A stretch of 64,000 nucleotides of DNA from Myxococcales bacterium (GCA_020633465.1 JACKDN010000024.1:3501-67500), one strand, 5' to 3'. Positions 1 to 8,747 are shown, counted from the stretch's first letter. Notes: a model not told the origin generated them from the sequence alone. Made by a program: numbers and translations.

Positions 1-464
1 GTCACGAGCCGAACAGCTGCTTGATTCCCAACGGGTTCTGCTCGATGGGGTTCGCGCTGCCCGGCGCCATCGCGGCGGCGCGCACGTTCCCCGAGAAGCA
101 GGTGCTGGCCATCTGCGGCGACGGGGGGTTCATGATGAACGTGCAGGAGCTCGAGACGGCGAAGCGCCTGGGCGTGAACATGGTGTGCATGGTGTGGGAC
201 GACGGGGGGTACGGGCTGATCAAGTGGAAGCAGGACAACCACTTCGGGCGGCACGTGCACTTGGATTTCGGGAACCCGGATTGGTTGAAGTTGGCGGAGG
301 CCTTCGGGTGGAAGGGGCACTACGTCGACCGTAGCGGGGATCTGCTTCGGACCTTGAAGGGCGCTTTTGCCGAGGATGGGCCGTCGTTGGTTGTCGTGCC
401 GATTGATTATTCGGAGAACGAGAAGCTCACGAAGCGGTTGGGGGAGATCGTCTGTCCGATCTGA
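1..464 (+). CDS. Acetolactate synthase-like TPP-dependent enzyme, C-terminal fragment
   Basis: The gene enters from the left edge; the reading frame is open from base 3 and ends with TGA at 462-464. The visible 153 residues are the C-terminal pyrophosphate-binding domain of a thiamine-diphosphate enzyme. The block SMGFALPGAIAA is followed by GDGGFMMNVQELETA and VWDDGGYG, which matches the GDG...N(D)D cofactor signature, and the tail contains PIDYSENEKL. This pattern is closest to acetolactate synthase (AlsS/IlvB type), which condenses two pyruvates in the cytoplasm. Related enzymes such as benzoylformate decarboxylase or glyoxylate carboligase cannot be excluded, because the FAD and substrate regions lie outside the window. 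No ilvN-like regulatory subunit follows. Confidence 0.8.
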   Translation, partial: HEPNSCLIPNGFCSMGFALPGAIAAARTFPEKQVLAICGDGGFMMNVQELETAKRLGVNMVCMVWDDGGYGLIKWKQDNHFGRHVHLDFGNPDWLKLAEAFGWKGHYVDRSGDLLRTLKGAFAEDGPSLVVVPIDYSENEKLTKRLGEIVCPI

Positions 465-468
465 ACTC

Positions 469-529
469 GGGCGCCGCGGCTCGGCGGGCGCCGCGGCTCG
501 GCGGGCGCCGCGGCTCGGCGGGCGCCGCG
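469..529. repeat. 17-bp GC-rich tandem repeat, 3.6 copies
   Basis: Three perfect copies of a 17-bp unit (gggcgccgcggctcggc; the first copy begins at 469 with only its register inferred from the period) and a partial fourth start five bases after the stop codon of the upstream enzyme. Each unit contains the self-complementary core ggcgcc. It is a simple tandem array with no coding significance visible. Confidence 0.85.
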
Positions 530-665
530 TCTGGTCGGCTCGACCTGAGCGCTGCGGCACGGCACTGAGGCCCGACGTTCGGCGATGAGCGTCGCGCTTC
601 GGAGATCACGCGCCGCGTGACGCCGACGGTCTCTTCGCAGCTCGGCGCTGCTGGGCGCCTGGTTT

Positions 666-722
666 TCGAGGAAGGCACTCCGTGCCTCCCTCGAGCTCCC
701 ACCGGCCAGGGCTCCGCCCTGG
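666..722. repeat. Two consecutive strong stem-loops
   Basis: The first hairpin pairs 666-678 with 682-694 around the loop tcc, with one mismatch in 13 pairs. The second pairs ccagggc at 706-712 with gccctgg at 716-722, again around tcc. No T-run follows on either strand, so these are not canonical intrinsic terminators. They resemble dispersed intergenic palindromic (REP-like) elements of high-GC bacteria, but dispersal cannot be checked here. Confidence 0.6.
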
Positions 723-843
723 ACCCGTTCGGACTCACGAAGGCGGGACAGCGGCGTGGGTGGTGAGTTGCAGGTCTTCTGGCGCCGCGCCAGTTGACGG
801 CCGCGGCGGCTCACGGCCAAGCCCAGCCGACCGGTTCTCGCAA

Positions 844-992
844 GATTTGGCGCCGGCGCCGCCCTCTCGCGCCATTGCCCGCCGACGGTGCATGCGCCGG
901 CTTCGACTCATCCACGGCGGCACGAGCCTCGCATTTTCTGAAAAGAAGGCGGGCAAAGCCGCTCCTGAAACGGGCGGCGCCGGCGCCAAATC
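844..992. repeat. Small element bounded by perfect 21-bp inverted repeats
   Basis: The 21 bases at 844-864 are the exact reverse complement of 972-992. They enclose 107 bases with no convincing open frame. Each arm contains ggcgccggcgcc, itself a palindrome. The layout is that of a miniature inverted-repeat element or a very long stem. No clear flanking target duplication is seen (the bases outside the arms differ) and no transposase is nearby, so mobility is only a suggestion. Confidence 0.6.
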
Positions 993-1470
993 ATGACGAC
1001 GACCGAGTCGGGGGCTAGACCGTTCGCCGAGAAGCGCGGCGGTGATATGCGGCTGCGGGGCGCGATGAGCGTTGGTGCGTCAGACGAACGGCGCGTGGCA
1101 TGGGGGCTGGGGCCTCGCGCGCGCGTCGGTGATATGGGGCTGACGGGCCGCGCGATGAGGCGGCTGGCGTGGTGATCGCAGGGCTGTCGGGGCGCGTCGA
1201 CGAACGCGCGAGGTGCTGGGCGGGGCTGTGAGGCGGCGACGCAGTCGTGGGGCGCCGGTGGTCGCGCGGTGGGGGCCCCTCGACGACGCCGCGCCCAAGC
1301 CCCAGGTGACCGGGCCAGCTGTGAGGTGGAAATGGCGCGTCGGTGCCGTCGCCCTGAGGGACCGGGGCCGCCTGCACGATGCGGCGGGCGGCGTGGACGC
1401 GAGGCGGTGGGGGCGTACTCGGCGTCGGCGCGATCGAGGTGCCGACCGGCGACCAAGCCGAGCACGTCAG

Positions 1471-2821
1471 GGCTCACGAAGCGGCGCCGCGACGCAGTCG
1501 TCGGCGGCGCCACCCAGGCGCCGCGAACCCCGGCCCGCGGCCGGACGCGGCCCATACCCCGAAGCCCCGAGGCCAGGTTCCACGACGCCACGCCCGAGCC
1601 CCAACCCACCGAGGTCCGTGACCGGGCGCCAGCGCGCGAGCGTGGTGAAATCGGCCGGCGTGCGGCATCCGCCGTACGTGCCTGAGCGACCGAGCCGCCC
1701 GCAGCCGATGCCGAAGGCGAGGCGAGGACGCGAGGATCGCGAAGGCGCGCCCGAAGGGCGCCGGCTGCAGGGGGTCTGGGGTGGCCGGCAGGCCCCCCAG
1801 TGCCGCGCGCTTGCGCGCGGCGGAGACACAGTCTGTCCGGTGGAGGCTGCACCTGTTCCAGCAGCGTACCGCCCCGCCCGCTCCAGACGCCCAGCCAGCC
1901 ACCTGTCCGCCCAACCGCCACGCCTCGGTCCGACCCAGCAGGGCTCCGGCTCACGAAGCGCCGCCGCGACGCAGTCGCAGGCGGCGCCACCCAGGCGCCG
2001 CGAACCCCGGCCCGCGGCCGGACGCGGCCCATACCCCGAAGCCCCGAGGCCAGGTTCCACGACGCCACGCCCGAGCCCCAACCCACCGAGGTCCGTGACC
2101 GGGCGCCAGGGCACGGGCGTGGTGAAACCGGCCGGCGTGCGGCATCCGCCGTACGTGCCTGAGCGACCGAGCCGCCCGCAGCCGATGCCGAAGGCGAGGC
2201 GAGGACGCGAGGATCGCGAAGGCGCGCCTGAAGGGCGCCGGCTGCTGGGGGTCTGGGGTGGCCGGCAGGCCCCCCAGTGCCGCGCGCTTGCGCGCGGCGG
2301 CAAAACAGTCTGTCCGGTGGAGGCTGCACCTGTTCCAGCGGGCCACCGCCCCGCCCGCTCCAGACGCCCAGCCAACCACCTGTCCGCCCAACCGCCACGC
2401 CTCAGTCCGACCCAGCAGGCCCTGGCTCACGAAGCGCCGCCGCGACGCTGGAGCCGTCGGCGGCGCCACCAGGCCCGCAATCCCCGGCCCGCGACCGGCC
2501 GCGGCCCATGCCCCGAAGCCCCGAGGCCAGGTTCCACGACGCCCCGCCCCAGAGCCCCAATCCACCGAGGTCCGTGACCGGGCGCCACCGCACGGTCGTG
2601 GTGAGACCGGCCGGCGTGCGGCATCCGCCGTACGTGCCTGAGCGACCGAGCCGCCCGCAGCCGATGCCGAAGGCGAGGCGAGGACGCGAGGATCGCGAAG
2701 GCGCGCCCGAAGGGCGCCGGCCAAGCGGGGGGTCTGGGGTGGCCGGCAGGCCCCCCAGTGCCGCGCGCTTGCGCGCGGCGGCAAAACAGTCTGTCCGGTG
2801 GAGGCTGCACCTGTTCCAGCG
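1471..2821. repeat. Three direct repeats of about 476 bp upstream of the RADAR operon
   Basis: Copies begin at 1471, 1948 and 2424 with the shared start ggctcacgaagcg; the third stops at about 2821, 145 bases before rdrA. About 100 bases (near 1655-1760, 2135-2240 and 2613-2718) look identical in all three, while the rest drifts, most in copy 3. Each copy carries hairpins: cgccc-gaa-gggcg (one copy has tga instead), ctgggg...ccccag, and a gccgcgcgc/gcgcgcggc palindrome, then a constant block ending in gcacctgttccagc. A shorter, diverged fourth copy may lie at about 1229-1470. Long open frames exist on both strands, but none shows a protein family signature. I read the array as non-coding repeats of unknown role. 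Confidence 0.8.
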
Positions 2822-2928
2822 AAGCACCCCTCCGCGCGACCGCGACGCTCGGTCGACCACCGGTCCGAACGGCACCCCGATGGGCGCGATGCCGGTCCAA
2901 CATCCACGACGCCCGCGGCCGATGCCCG

Positions 2929-2937
2929 TGATACAAC
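2929..2937 (+). promoter_or_regulatory. Possible extended -10 promoter of the RADAR operon
   Basis: TGATACAAC reads as an extended -10 (TG-n-TACAAC) with no good -35 hexamer 17 bases upstream. Transcription would start near 2944, about 22 bases before the rdrA ATG. It is the best promoter-like string between the repeat array and rdrA, and remains tentative. Confidence 0.35.
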
Positions 2938-2965
2938 GGCGGTCGGGCGACCCAGAGGGACACGC

Positions 2966-5338
2966 ATGGCCATCACGCCGACGCCGGATACGCAGCCGCT
3001 CGACATCGCGACGCAGTTGGTCGAGGCGCAGCAGACGATGCTGCGGGAGGTGCACGACCTCGTCGCGGGTATGCTGGACGACGCGAAGAAGCAACCGTCG
3101 GGACGGCCCGCAGCGAAGGCGGGGCCGTGGGCGCGCGTGGTGCCGAACCGGACGCATCGGGTGGTGTTGCTGGACGGGGCGCGCGGAACCGGAAAGACCA
3201 GCCTGATGCTGACGCTCATCCGGGCGTGGCAGGGGGAGGATCCGTCGGACCATGCGCTGGTGAGCGATCTCGCCGCGCAGGGCCAGGCGCTGCGCATCCT
3301 CGAGCCGCTCGACTTCGATCCGAAGCCGCGGGATCTGCCGCTCTATGCGTGGCTGGTGCAGGCGTTCGAGCCCATCGTCGGATGGATCGAGGACGCGCAC
3401 CGCGTCGACACCGAGGGGCTGCGGCAAGCCTGGACGACGCTCTTCGAGAGCGCCGTGCTGAGCGACGTGATCGGCCTCGACGGCCGAACGCTCGGGGACG
3501 ACCTGGAGATGGTGGTCTACCAGCAGACGCGCGGTCAGAAGGGCTGGCAGGCGCTGCGCCGGCACTGGCAGCGCTTCCTCGATCAGCTGCTCGGCGTGCT
3601 GGAGCAGGTCGACGGGCTGCCGACGAACGGCATGCTGGTGCTGCCGATCGACGACCTCGACATGCAGCCGGGGCAAGCAAAGGAGCTGCTGCTGGCGCTG
3701 CGGCTCGCCTGGCACCCACGGTTGATGCTCTTGCTCAACGGAGACAGCGCGCACTTGACCGAAGTCCTGACTGTTGAACTGTACGGAGAAGAGGCGAGCG
3801 TCGGGCGAATGCCGGGCGTCGAGGAGCAGAAGGTGCGCCTTGCGCAAACACGTCGGCTCGCCGACGCCGTCATCGGCAAGACCATCGCGCACGCTCATCG
3901 TCTAAAGGCCCCTCTAGCGGGACTCGTTGACGCGTGCCGGGTGCTCGCGACGGGAGCCGTTCGTGGCCAATCCACCGGCGGTGATGGTGGACTCGACGGG
4001 CAACTGGAAGCACTTGGCGCCGAACTGAGGTCGTTCTTCACTTGGAGCCCGCCGCTGTCGCTGGCTCGTTGGTCCTTGTTGCGGACCTCGCTCATCGACT
4101 TCTGGGCCCCGGCCGAGGCTGCATCGCCTGCTTGGGAGGGTGCCAACACCTGGGCCTGGCGTGAGTTGGTTTCGTGTGGCGCGCCGAAGCTGCATGCACG
4201 CCTTTTTGAGGTTATTCAGATCGCGCGGGATTCCCGTGGCGAGCGAATCTGGCCGTCGCCATCTTCGTACCGCGAGCGTCCGCTCACCCTAAGACCAGTG
4301 CCCGAGTGGTCTGGGGGAGCGCACGGGCTCGCGACTTCGCACGGCAACATCGAGACACGCCTGATTGACGTGGTGGAAGATGTCGGGTTTGTGATCGTTG
4401 GTGAAGAAGACGTGGTCCGCCCTGCATCTCCCATCGAGGTAGTCGCGCTTGCGCTGCTCGATGGGCAGAACATCACGGTCGAGCACAGCTACGTACCGTC
4501 GGTGAGTCTTCTCATCAGAAGCGACGACTACCGAATCGAAGTCCCGCTGCCCACGCTGCCCTTCACGTCCGCCGAGCATTGGGCGCGAACGCTTCGAGCG
4601 GCGAAGGCGTACTGCTTGGGTGGCCTTGCCGACTACGTCTGGGCCTTGATGGCGGGCGAAACGCCCGACCACCAAGGAACGAGGCTGCTGGACTCCAACA
4701 GTGCGCCGGAGTTGGCGTGGGACGCCATTCGGGAACAGCTGCTGTGGAGAATCCACCCTGGCTCTGAGGATCACAACTACGGGCCCTGGATCTGGAGCCA
4801 CGACGACGAACTACTCGAGGTGATCGCACTCCTGACTGCGCCCGAGTACTGCGCCACCCGACGCGAGCAAGCGCTCATCCTCGAGACGCTCGAATCGGTC
4901 ATCCACGCCGACCGGTGGAACCGCGCTACCCAATGGTGGGCTGCGCAGCGGCATCACCGACTGATCCGCGCGATTGAAGTGTCCCTGGGTCCTAACGCTA
5001 GCAAAGCTGCGGTCGAGCAAGCGAAGGAACGCCTGGTCCGGTCACTGCGAAACGGCGCCGAGGACACGGTCTGGCACCGAGACATCGAACCGAATGCGCT
5101 ATCTCAAGGCGAGCCGTCGGTGGTCCACAACGTTGCGTTCTCCGCGACCGAGGCGCAGGAGGCGGTACGCTTCATCAACATCGCTAGCCCCACTGCACTC
5201 AAGACTCTCTTCAACCGTTCGGTCTCGGAGGTGCTGGAAGCGGGCCGCCCGTACGGAAGCATTTGGCAGATCGCTAACGCGAATGGTCTCGGACATGCCT
5301 ATCTCAAGAAGCTCCGCGACCACGTCGCGGGCGGCTGA
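2966..5338 (+). CDS. rdrA: RADAR anti-phage system ATPase RdrA
   Basis: This 790-residue protein is the ATPase partner of the adenosine-deaminase protein encoded immediately downstream. In studied RADAR systems RdrA forms ring assemblies and works with RdrB to edit adenosine to inosine in RNA or nucleotides during phage infection. Seen here: Walker A GARGTGKT at residues 71-78 and Walker B LPIDDLD ending at D232, then a long C-terminal part without recognised motifs. The ATG at 2966 was chosen because a Shine-Dalgarno-like gaggga lies five bases upstream and the frame further upstream runs into the repeats. The stop overlaps the rdrB start as TGATG. From about 3740 onward base and codon use shift to visibly more A/T (for example at 4211-4220 and 4985-5010), suggesting a mosaic or acquired C-terminal region. 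The call rests mainly on the ATPase-deaminase pairing. Confidence 0.85.
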   Translation: MAITPTPDTQPLDIATQLVEAQQTMLREVHDLVAGMLDDAKKQPSGRPAAKAGPWARVVPNRTHRVVLLDGARGTGKTSLMLTLIRAWQGEDPSDHALVSDLAAQGQALRILEPLDFDPKPRDLPLYAWLVQAFEPIVGWIEDAHRVDTEGLRQAWTTLFESAVLSDVIGLDGRTLGDDLEMVVYQQTRGQKGWQALRRHWQRFLDQLLGVLEQVDGLPTNGMLVLPIDDLDMQPGQAKELLLALRLAWHPRLMLLLNGDSAHLTEVLTVELYGEEASVGRMPGVEEQKVRLAQTRRLADAVIGKTIAHAHRLKAPLAGLVDACRVLATGAVRGQSTGGDGGLDGQLEALGAELRSFFTWSPPLSLARWSLLRTSLIDFWAPAEAASPAWEGANTWAWRELVSCGAPKLHARLFEVIQIARDSRGERIWPSPSSYRERPLTLRPVPEWSGGAHGLATSHGNIETRLIDVVEDVGFVIVGEEDVVRPASPIEVVALALLDGQNITVEHSYVPSVSLLIRSDDYRIEVPLPTLPFTSAEHWARTLRAAKAYCLGGLADYVWALMAGETPDHQGTRLLDSNSAPELAWDAIREQLLWRIHPGSEDHNYGPWIWSHDDELLEVIALLTAPEYCATRREQALILETLESVIHADRWNRATQWWAAQRHHRLIRAIEVSLGPNASKAAVEQAKERLVRSLRNGAEDTVWHRDIEPNALSQGEPSVVHNVAFSATEAQEAVRFINIASPTALKTLFNRSVSEVLEAGRPYGSIWQIANANGLGHAYLKKLRDHVAGG

Positions 5339-7665
5339 TGGAGATCGACCGCCCGTTCGCCGAAGCGTTGGCGCTGCCGTGGCGGCGAGGCGAACTGTTG
5401 CGCCGCCCCTCGTCGACGGTCGACCGACAGGCGTGGAGCGCACCCCTCGGACAGCGGTTGGCCCGCTGGAGCGAGGCCGACCAGCGGGACGCGGCGCTTC
5501 GGCAGGCATGGACGCAGGACGGCGTGCCATTGCTCGGCGCGCTGCGCGCCCAGGCGCGAGCGCTGCTCACCTTGGCCCACGACGGGACGCACCTGCTCGT
5601 CGACGCGGGGCGGCCAGGGCGGGAGATCCTGCGGTGGCGTCAGGTGTCGTTGCGGGTGCCGGTGGGGACGATGCTGGCGGCGGCGGCCCCGCCGGGCGTG
5701 CGGCCGGCGCTGGACCTGCGGCTGCTGACGCCGGACATCACGCCCGAGGGGCCCATCGCGCTGCAGCACGTGCACTACAAGGCGGCGTGTGACTTCGAGA
5801 CGCTGTGGGCGTGGGTGATGGCGCGGCGGGCGCCGCTGCCGGCGAAGGACGAGGGCTGGGTGCCGGCGGGGTTCGACCGGGCGAGGTGGTGTGCGGTGCT
5901 GGGGCGGGCGCGGGCGGCGCGGCGGTGGTTGGCGGCGTGGCTGGACGGGTCGTTGGCGCAGCGGGCGCCGTGGCGGGACGGGCCGGCGACGGGGCTCCTC
6001 GGCGGATTCGGCTCTGGGACGGGCGAGTTGCCGGGGTGGCTGCGGCGGTTCGCGCGCGGTGACCTGGCGCCGGCGGCGGGCTGGATCGAGCGTGGGCTGT
6101 GGAGCGAGACGGCGGTGGCGCCGGGGACGGCGCCGACCTCGCCGTGGGCGCACGACGCGCTGGCGGACGGCGGTGACTGGCCGGAGGGGCGGCTGCTGGC
6201 CCGCCTGATCGACCGGCTGGCGGACGCGACCGGGGACGTGGCGCTGCTGGCGGTGCAGTACCTGCGCGTGCGCGGACTGCTGCACGCGCACCTGGTGCAC
6301 GATCCGGCGGCGCCGGGGTTGGGCAGCTTCGTCGACGTGTTCCGGCGCCTGTCGCCGTATCGCCAGGGATTGCCGGACGGCTGGCTGCTCGACGGGCTCG
6401 CCGACGAGCCCGAGCTGGACATGGGCTCGATCGAGGCGCGGACTGGGCCGCCGGATCAGGTCACCTCGCTGGCGCGCGGGCTGGCGAGCCTCGACGACGC
6501 GCCGCCGCCGCACGAGTTCGGCTTCGTCTTCCACTTCGCGCGGTCGCGCGGCGGTCCGCTCGAGACGTGGCGCGCCGCGCAGCGCGAGGCGGAGCGGCTG
6601 CGGGCCGCGCTGCTGTTGCGGCCCGAGCGGCTGCGCTGGGTGCGCGGGTTGGACGTCGCGGGGCACGAGTCGGCGGGGCCGCTGTGGGTGCTGCTCGACG
6701 TGCTGCGCGACCTGCGGGCGGACGTGCAGGACCGCGCGGCGCGCGCCCGGGTGCCGGCCCAGCACCTCGGCACAGCAGCCCGCTCCGGCCGCTCGGACGT
6801 GCAGGACCGCGCGGCGCGGGCCCGGGTGCAGGGGTTGCGGCTGTCGGTGCACGCAGGCGAGGACTTCGTTCACCTGCTGACCGGACTGCGCGCGGTCGAC
6901 GAGCCCTTCGCGTGGGGGCTGATGCGGCGCGGGGATCGCTTGGGCCACGCGTTGGCGCTGGGGCGCGATCCGGACTCGGGATCCGACCGGGTGTCCCTGC
7001 CCGCGTGGCGACGCCTGCTCGACCTCGACTGGGCGATCGAGCGCATCGCGGCGCGGCGGCTGGACGTCGCGGGCGGACCGCTCCGGTCGATGGTCGCCGA
7101 GCGCCGCGCCCTCTCACGCACTCTCGGGCTGGACGACGACGGGGTCGGCCTGCACGCGGCGTTGGGGCGGCCCGGCTTGGTGCACCGCCTCATTGTCCTG
7201 CAGCGCCCCGCGGACGCCTTCGAGGCGCTGGTCGCGCGCTGGCTCGCACCGCGCGGCGCGGACAGCCCGTTCGACGCGCCGGTGGAGGTGGACGTGGCCG
7301 CCGAGCGGCCGGTCGTCGCGGCGCTGCAGCAGGATCTCGTCGAGCAGGTCGCGCGCTGGGGCACCGTCATCGAGGTCAACCCCAGCAGCAACCTGGTCAT
7401 CGCCGAGCTGGGTCAGCCGGTCGACCAGCCCATCTTCCGCATGCGGCCCGTCGGGCCGCTCACCGACCACGCGCTGCCGGTGAGCGTGAACACCGACGAT
7501 CCCCTCACCTTCGCCACCCGCCTGGCCGACGAGTACGCCTACGCCTGGGCGGGGCTGGTCGAGTCGGGCGTCAGCCCGGGGCACGCGCTGGCGTGGATGA
7601 ACGAAGCGGCGCGCGCGGGGTGGCGCGCGCGCTTCACGCTGCCGCCGCGGACAGTGTTAGCCTGA
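5338..7665 (+). CDS. rdrB: RADAR anti-phage system adenosine deaminase RdrB
   Basis: A 775-residue protein of the metal-dependent adenosine deaminase superfamily, far longer than housekeeping Add (about 330-350 residues), as expected for RdrB. All signature sites are visible: HVH at 144-146 (zinc ligands), HAGED at 505-509 (zinc His505, catalytic Glu508), RLGHAL with His537, EVNPSSN at 679-685, and NTDDP with Asp720/Asp721 near the C-terminus. The enzyme should therefore be active in hydrolytic deamination of adenosine in RNA or adenine nucleotides. It starts on the last base of the rdrA stop, so the two are co-translated. An oddity: residues 462-472 (DVQDRAARARV) recur at 487-497 because of a near-perfect 34-bp direct repeat (6721-6754 and 6796-6829), placed just before the HAGED strand. 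No third RADAR gene (SLATT or membrane-protein type) follows. Confidence 0.9.
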   Translation: MEIDRPFAEALALPWRRGELLRRPSSTVDRQAWSAPLGQRLARWSEADQRDAALRQAWTQDGVPLLGALRAQARALLTLAHDGTHLLVDAGRPGREILRWRQVSLRVPVGTMLAAAAPPGVRPALDLRLLTPDITPEGPIALQHVHYKAACDFETLWAWVMARRAPLPAKDEGWVPAGFDRARWCAVLGRARAARRWLAAWLDGSLAQRAPWRDGPATGLLGGFGSGTGELPGWLRRFARGDLAPAAGWIERGLWSETAVAPGTAPTSPWAHDALADGGDWPEGRLLARLIDRLADATGDVALLAVQYLRVRGLLHAHLVHDPAAPGLGSFVDVFRRLSPYRQGLPDGWLLDGLADEPELDMGSIEARTGPPDQVTSLARGLASLDDAPPPHEFGFVFHFARSRGGPLETWRAAQREAERLRAALLLRPERLRWVRGLDVAGHESAGPLWVLLDVLRDLRADVQDRAARARVPAQHLGTAARSGRSDVQDRAARARVQGLRLSVHAGEDFVHLLTGLRAVDEPFAWGLMRRGDRLGHALALGRDPDSGSDRVSLPAWRRLLDLDWAIERIAARRLDVAGGPLRSMVAERRALSRTLGLDDDGVGLHAALGRPGLVHRLIVLQRPADAFEALVARWLAPRGADSPFDAPVEVDVAAERPVVAALQQDLVEQVARWGTVIEVNPSSNLVIAELGQPVDQPIFRMRPVGPLTDHALPVSVNTDDPLTFATRLADEYAYAWAGLVESGVSPGHALAWMNEAARAGWRARFTLPPRTVLA

Positions 7666-7689
7666 CCCCCACCCACCCGGAGGTCGCCC

Positions 7690-8595
7690 ATGCTCACGCT
7701 CCTGATCCTCGTGCTGCTCGCCCCGCCCGCCGCCGCCAAGAAGGTCGATCTGCATCAGGTCGACTGGGCCAACCAGGCCTACGACGCCGAAGGCACCCGC
7801 GTCGCGCTGACCAACGGCAACTGGGAGACGTTCCACGAAGACGACGGGTTCGGCGAGTCGCTCGACCTGTTCGGCGTGAAGTACGTCGACCTCGACGGCG
7901 ACGGCACCGACGAGGCGATCGTCGGGCTGACCTACTGGGGTGGCGGCACGGGCAAGTTCGACTCGCTGACCGTGTTCCGCGCGGGCGCGGCGGGGCCCGA
8001 GGTGATGGGGCGCATCCCGGGCGGGGATCGCGCGGACGGGGGGCTGGCCGAGTTCTCGGTCGAGAGGGGCGCCGTGCGCGTGGGCCGCATGCACGCGCTG
8101 CCGACGGGCGGGGCGTGCTGTCCGGACTTCGTCACCGGCGAGCTGTGGCGGTGGCAGGGCGGGAAGATGGTCGAGGTGCCCGACGCGGTCACGTTCGACA
8201 CCTTCTCCGAGGACAAGGACACGAAGGGCGCGAAGGCGGGGCTGAAGGCCGGGCGCGAGGCGACGAAGGCGGGTGAGGCGGACGCGGCGGTGGCGACGCT
8301 GCTCGACGCGTTGGCGAAGAAGCCGGGCGACGCGACCATCCTGGGCGAGCTGGGCTTCGCGATGAAGAAGGCGGGCTGGACCACCGAGGCGCGGCTGGCG
8401 CTGAGGGCGGCGGTGAACGCGAACGGGCCCGACAAGGTGAAGGGCGCGGCGCTCTACAACCTGGGCCGGCTGGAGCTGGACGCGGGCGACGCGGCGGCGG
8501 CCGTGGCGGCGTTCGAGCGGTCGTTGAAGCTGCGGCCGGGCAACAAGCCGACCGAGAAGGCGCTGCAGCAGGCGAAGGCGAAGGCGAAGCCCTGA
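7690..8595 (+). CDS. Secreted protein with C-terminal TPR-like repeats
   Basis: A 301-residue protein with a cleavable signal peptide (LLILVLLAPPAAA) and an ATG preceded by GGAGG six bases upstream. Residues about 20-170 form an unrecognised domain containing an FG-GAP-like DLDGDGTDEAIVG string and a CC pair; residues about 185-295 are Ala/Lys-rich helices that fit two to three tetratricopeptide repeats. It is probably periplasmic and mediates protein contacts. It follows rdrB by only 24 bases but looks unrelated to RADAR accessory proteins, and a TAGCCT string at 7658-7663 may serve as its own -10. No specific function is assignable. Confidence 0.7.
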   Translation: MLTLLILVLLAPPAAAKKVDLHQVDWANQAYDAEGTRVALTNGNWETFHEDDGFGESLDLFGVKYVDLDGDGTDEAIVGLTYWGGGTGKFDSLTVFRAGAAGPEVMGRIPGGDRADGGLAEFSVERGAVRVGRMHALPTGGACCPDFVTGELWRWQGGKMVEVPDAVTFDTFSEDKDTKGAKAGLKAGREATKAGEADAAVATLLDALAKKPGDATILGELGFAMKKAGWTTEARLALRAAVNANGPDKVKGAALYNLGRLELDAGDAAAAVAAFERSLKLRPGNKPTEKALQQAKAKAKP

Positions 8596-8747
8596 CCGGC
8601 GCGGGCACCGCCCGACCGAGCGCGCGCCGCGGTGGGCGGCCGCGCCCTGCGGAAGACGGCCGCGCGGTGCCCGGCAGGGCGCCTGCCTTCCCGCGCCGCC
8701 CGCGGCGTGATAGGCACGCACCAGGACCTGACAGCAGGGAGCGCACC

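Larger units (their letters stand above)
465..2965. other. 2.5-kb gene-free interval
   Basis: Besides the tandem repeat, hairpins, inverted-repeat element and 476-bp array listed separately, this interval has only high-GC sequence. Two loosely similar segments occur at 1041-1070 and 1129-1163, both starting ggtgatatg. Large open frames on both strands (for example 908-2398 minus and 1213-2577 plus) overlap each other and the repeats; they are rich in Arg, Pro and Ala without domains, as expected by chance at this base composition. No tRNA or recognisable ncRNA was found. Confidence 0.6.

Noticed and set aside
908..2577. Long overlapping open frames on both strands across the 476-bp repeats
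   Set aside because: They lack domains, overlap each other, and owe their length to the scarcity of stop codons at very high GC; their internal repeats simply copy the DNA repeats.
1471..2821. CRISPR array or insertion sequence
   Set aside because: Repeat units are about 476 bp and adjacent with no spacers, no cas gene or transposase is nearby, and no terminal inverted repeats bound the units.
7690..8595. Third RADAR gene
   Set aside because: The protein is a secreted TPR-type protein, not a SLATT or multi-pass membrane accessory protein, and has its own ribosome binding site and promoter-like string.
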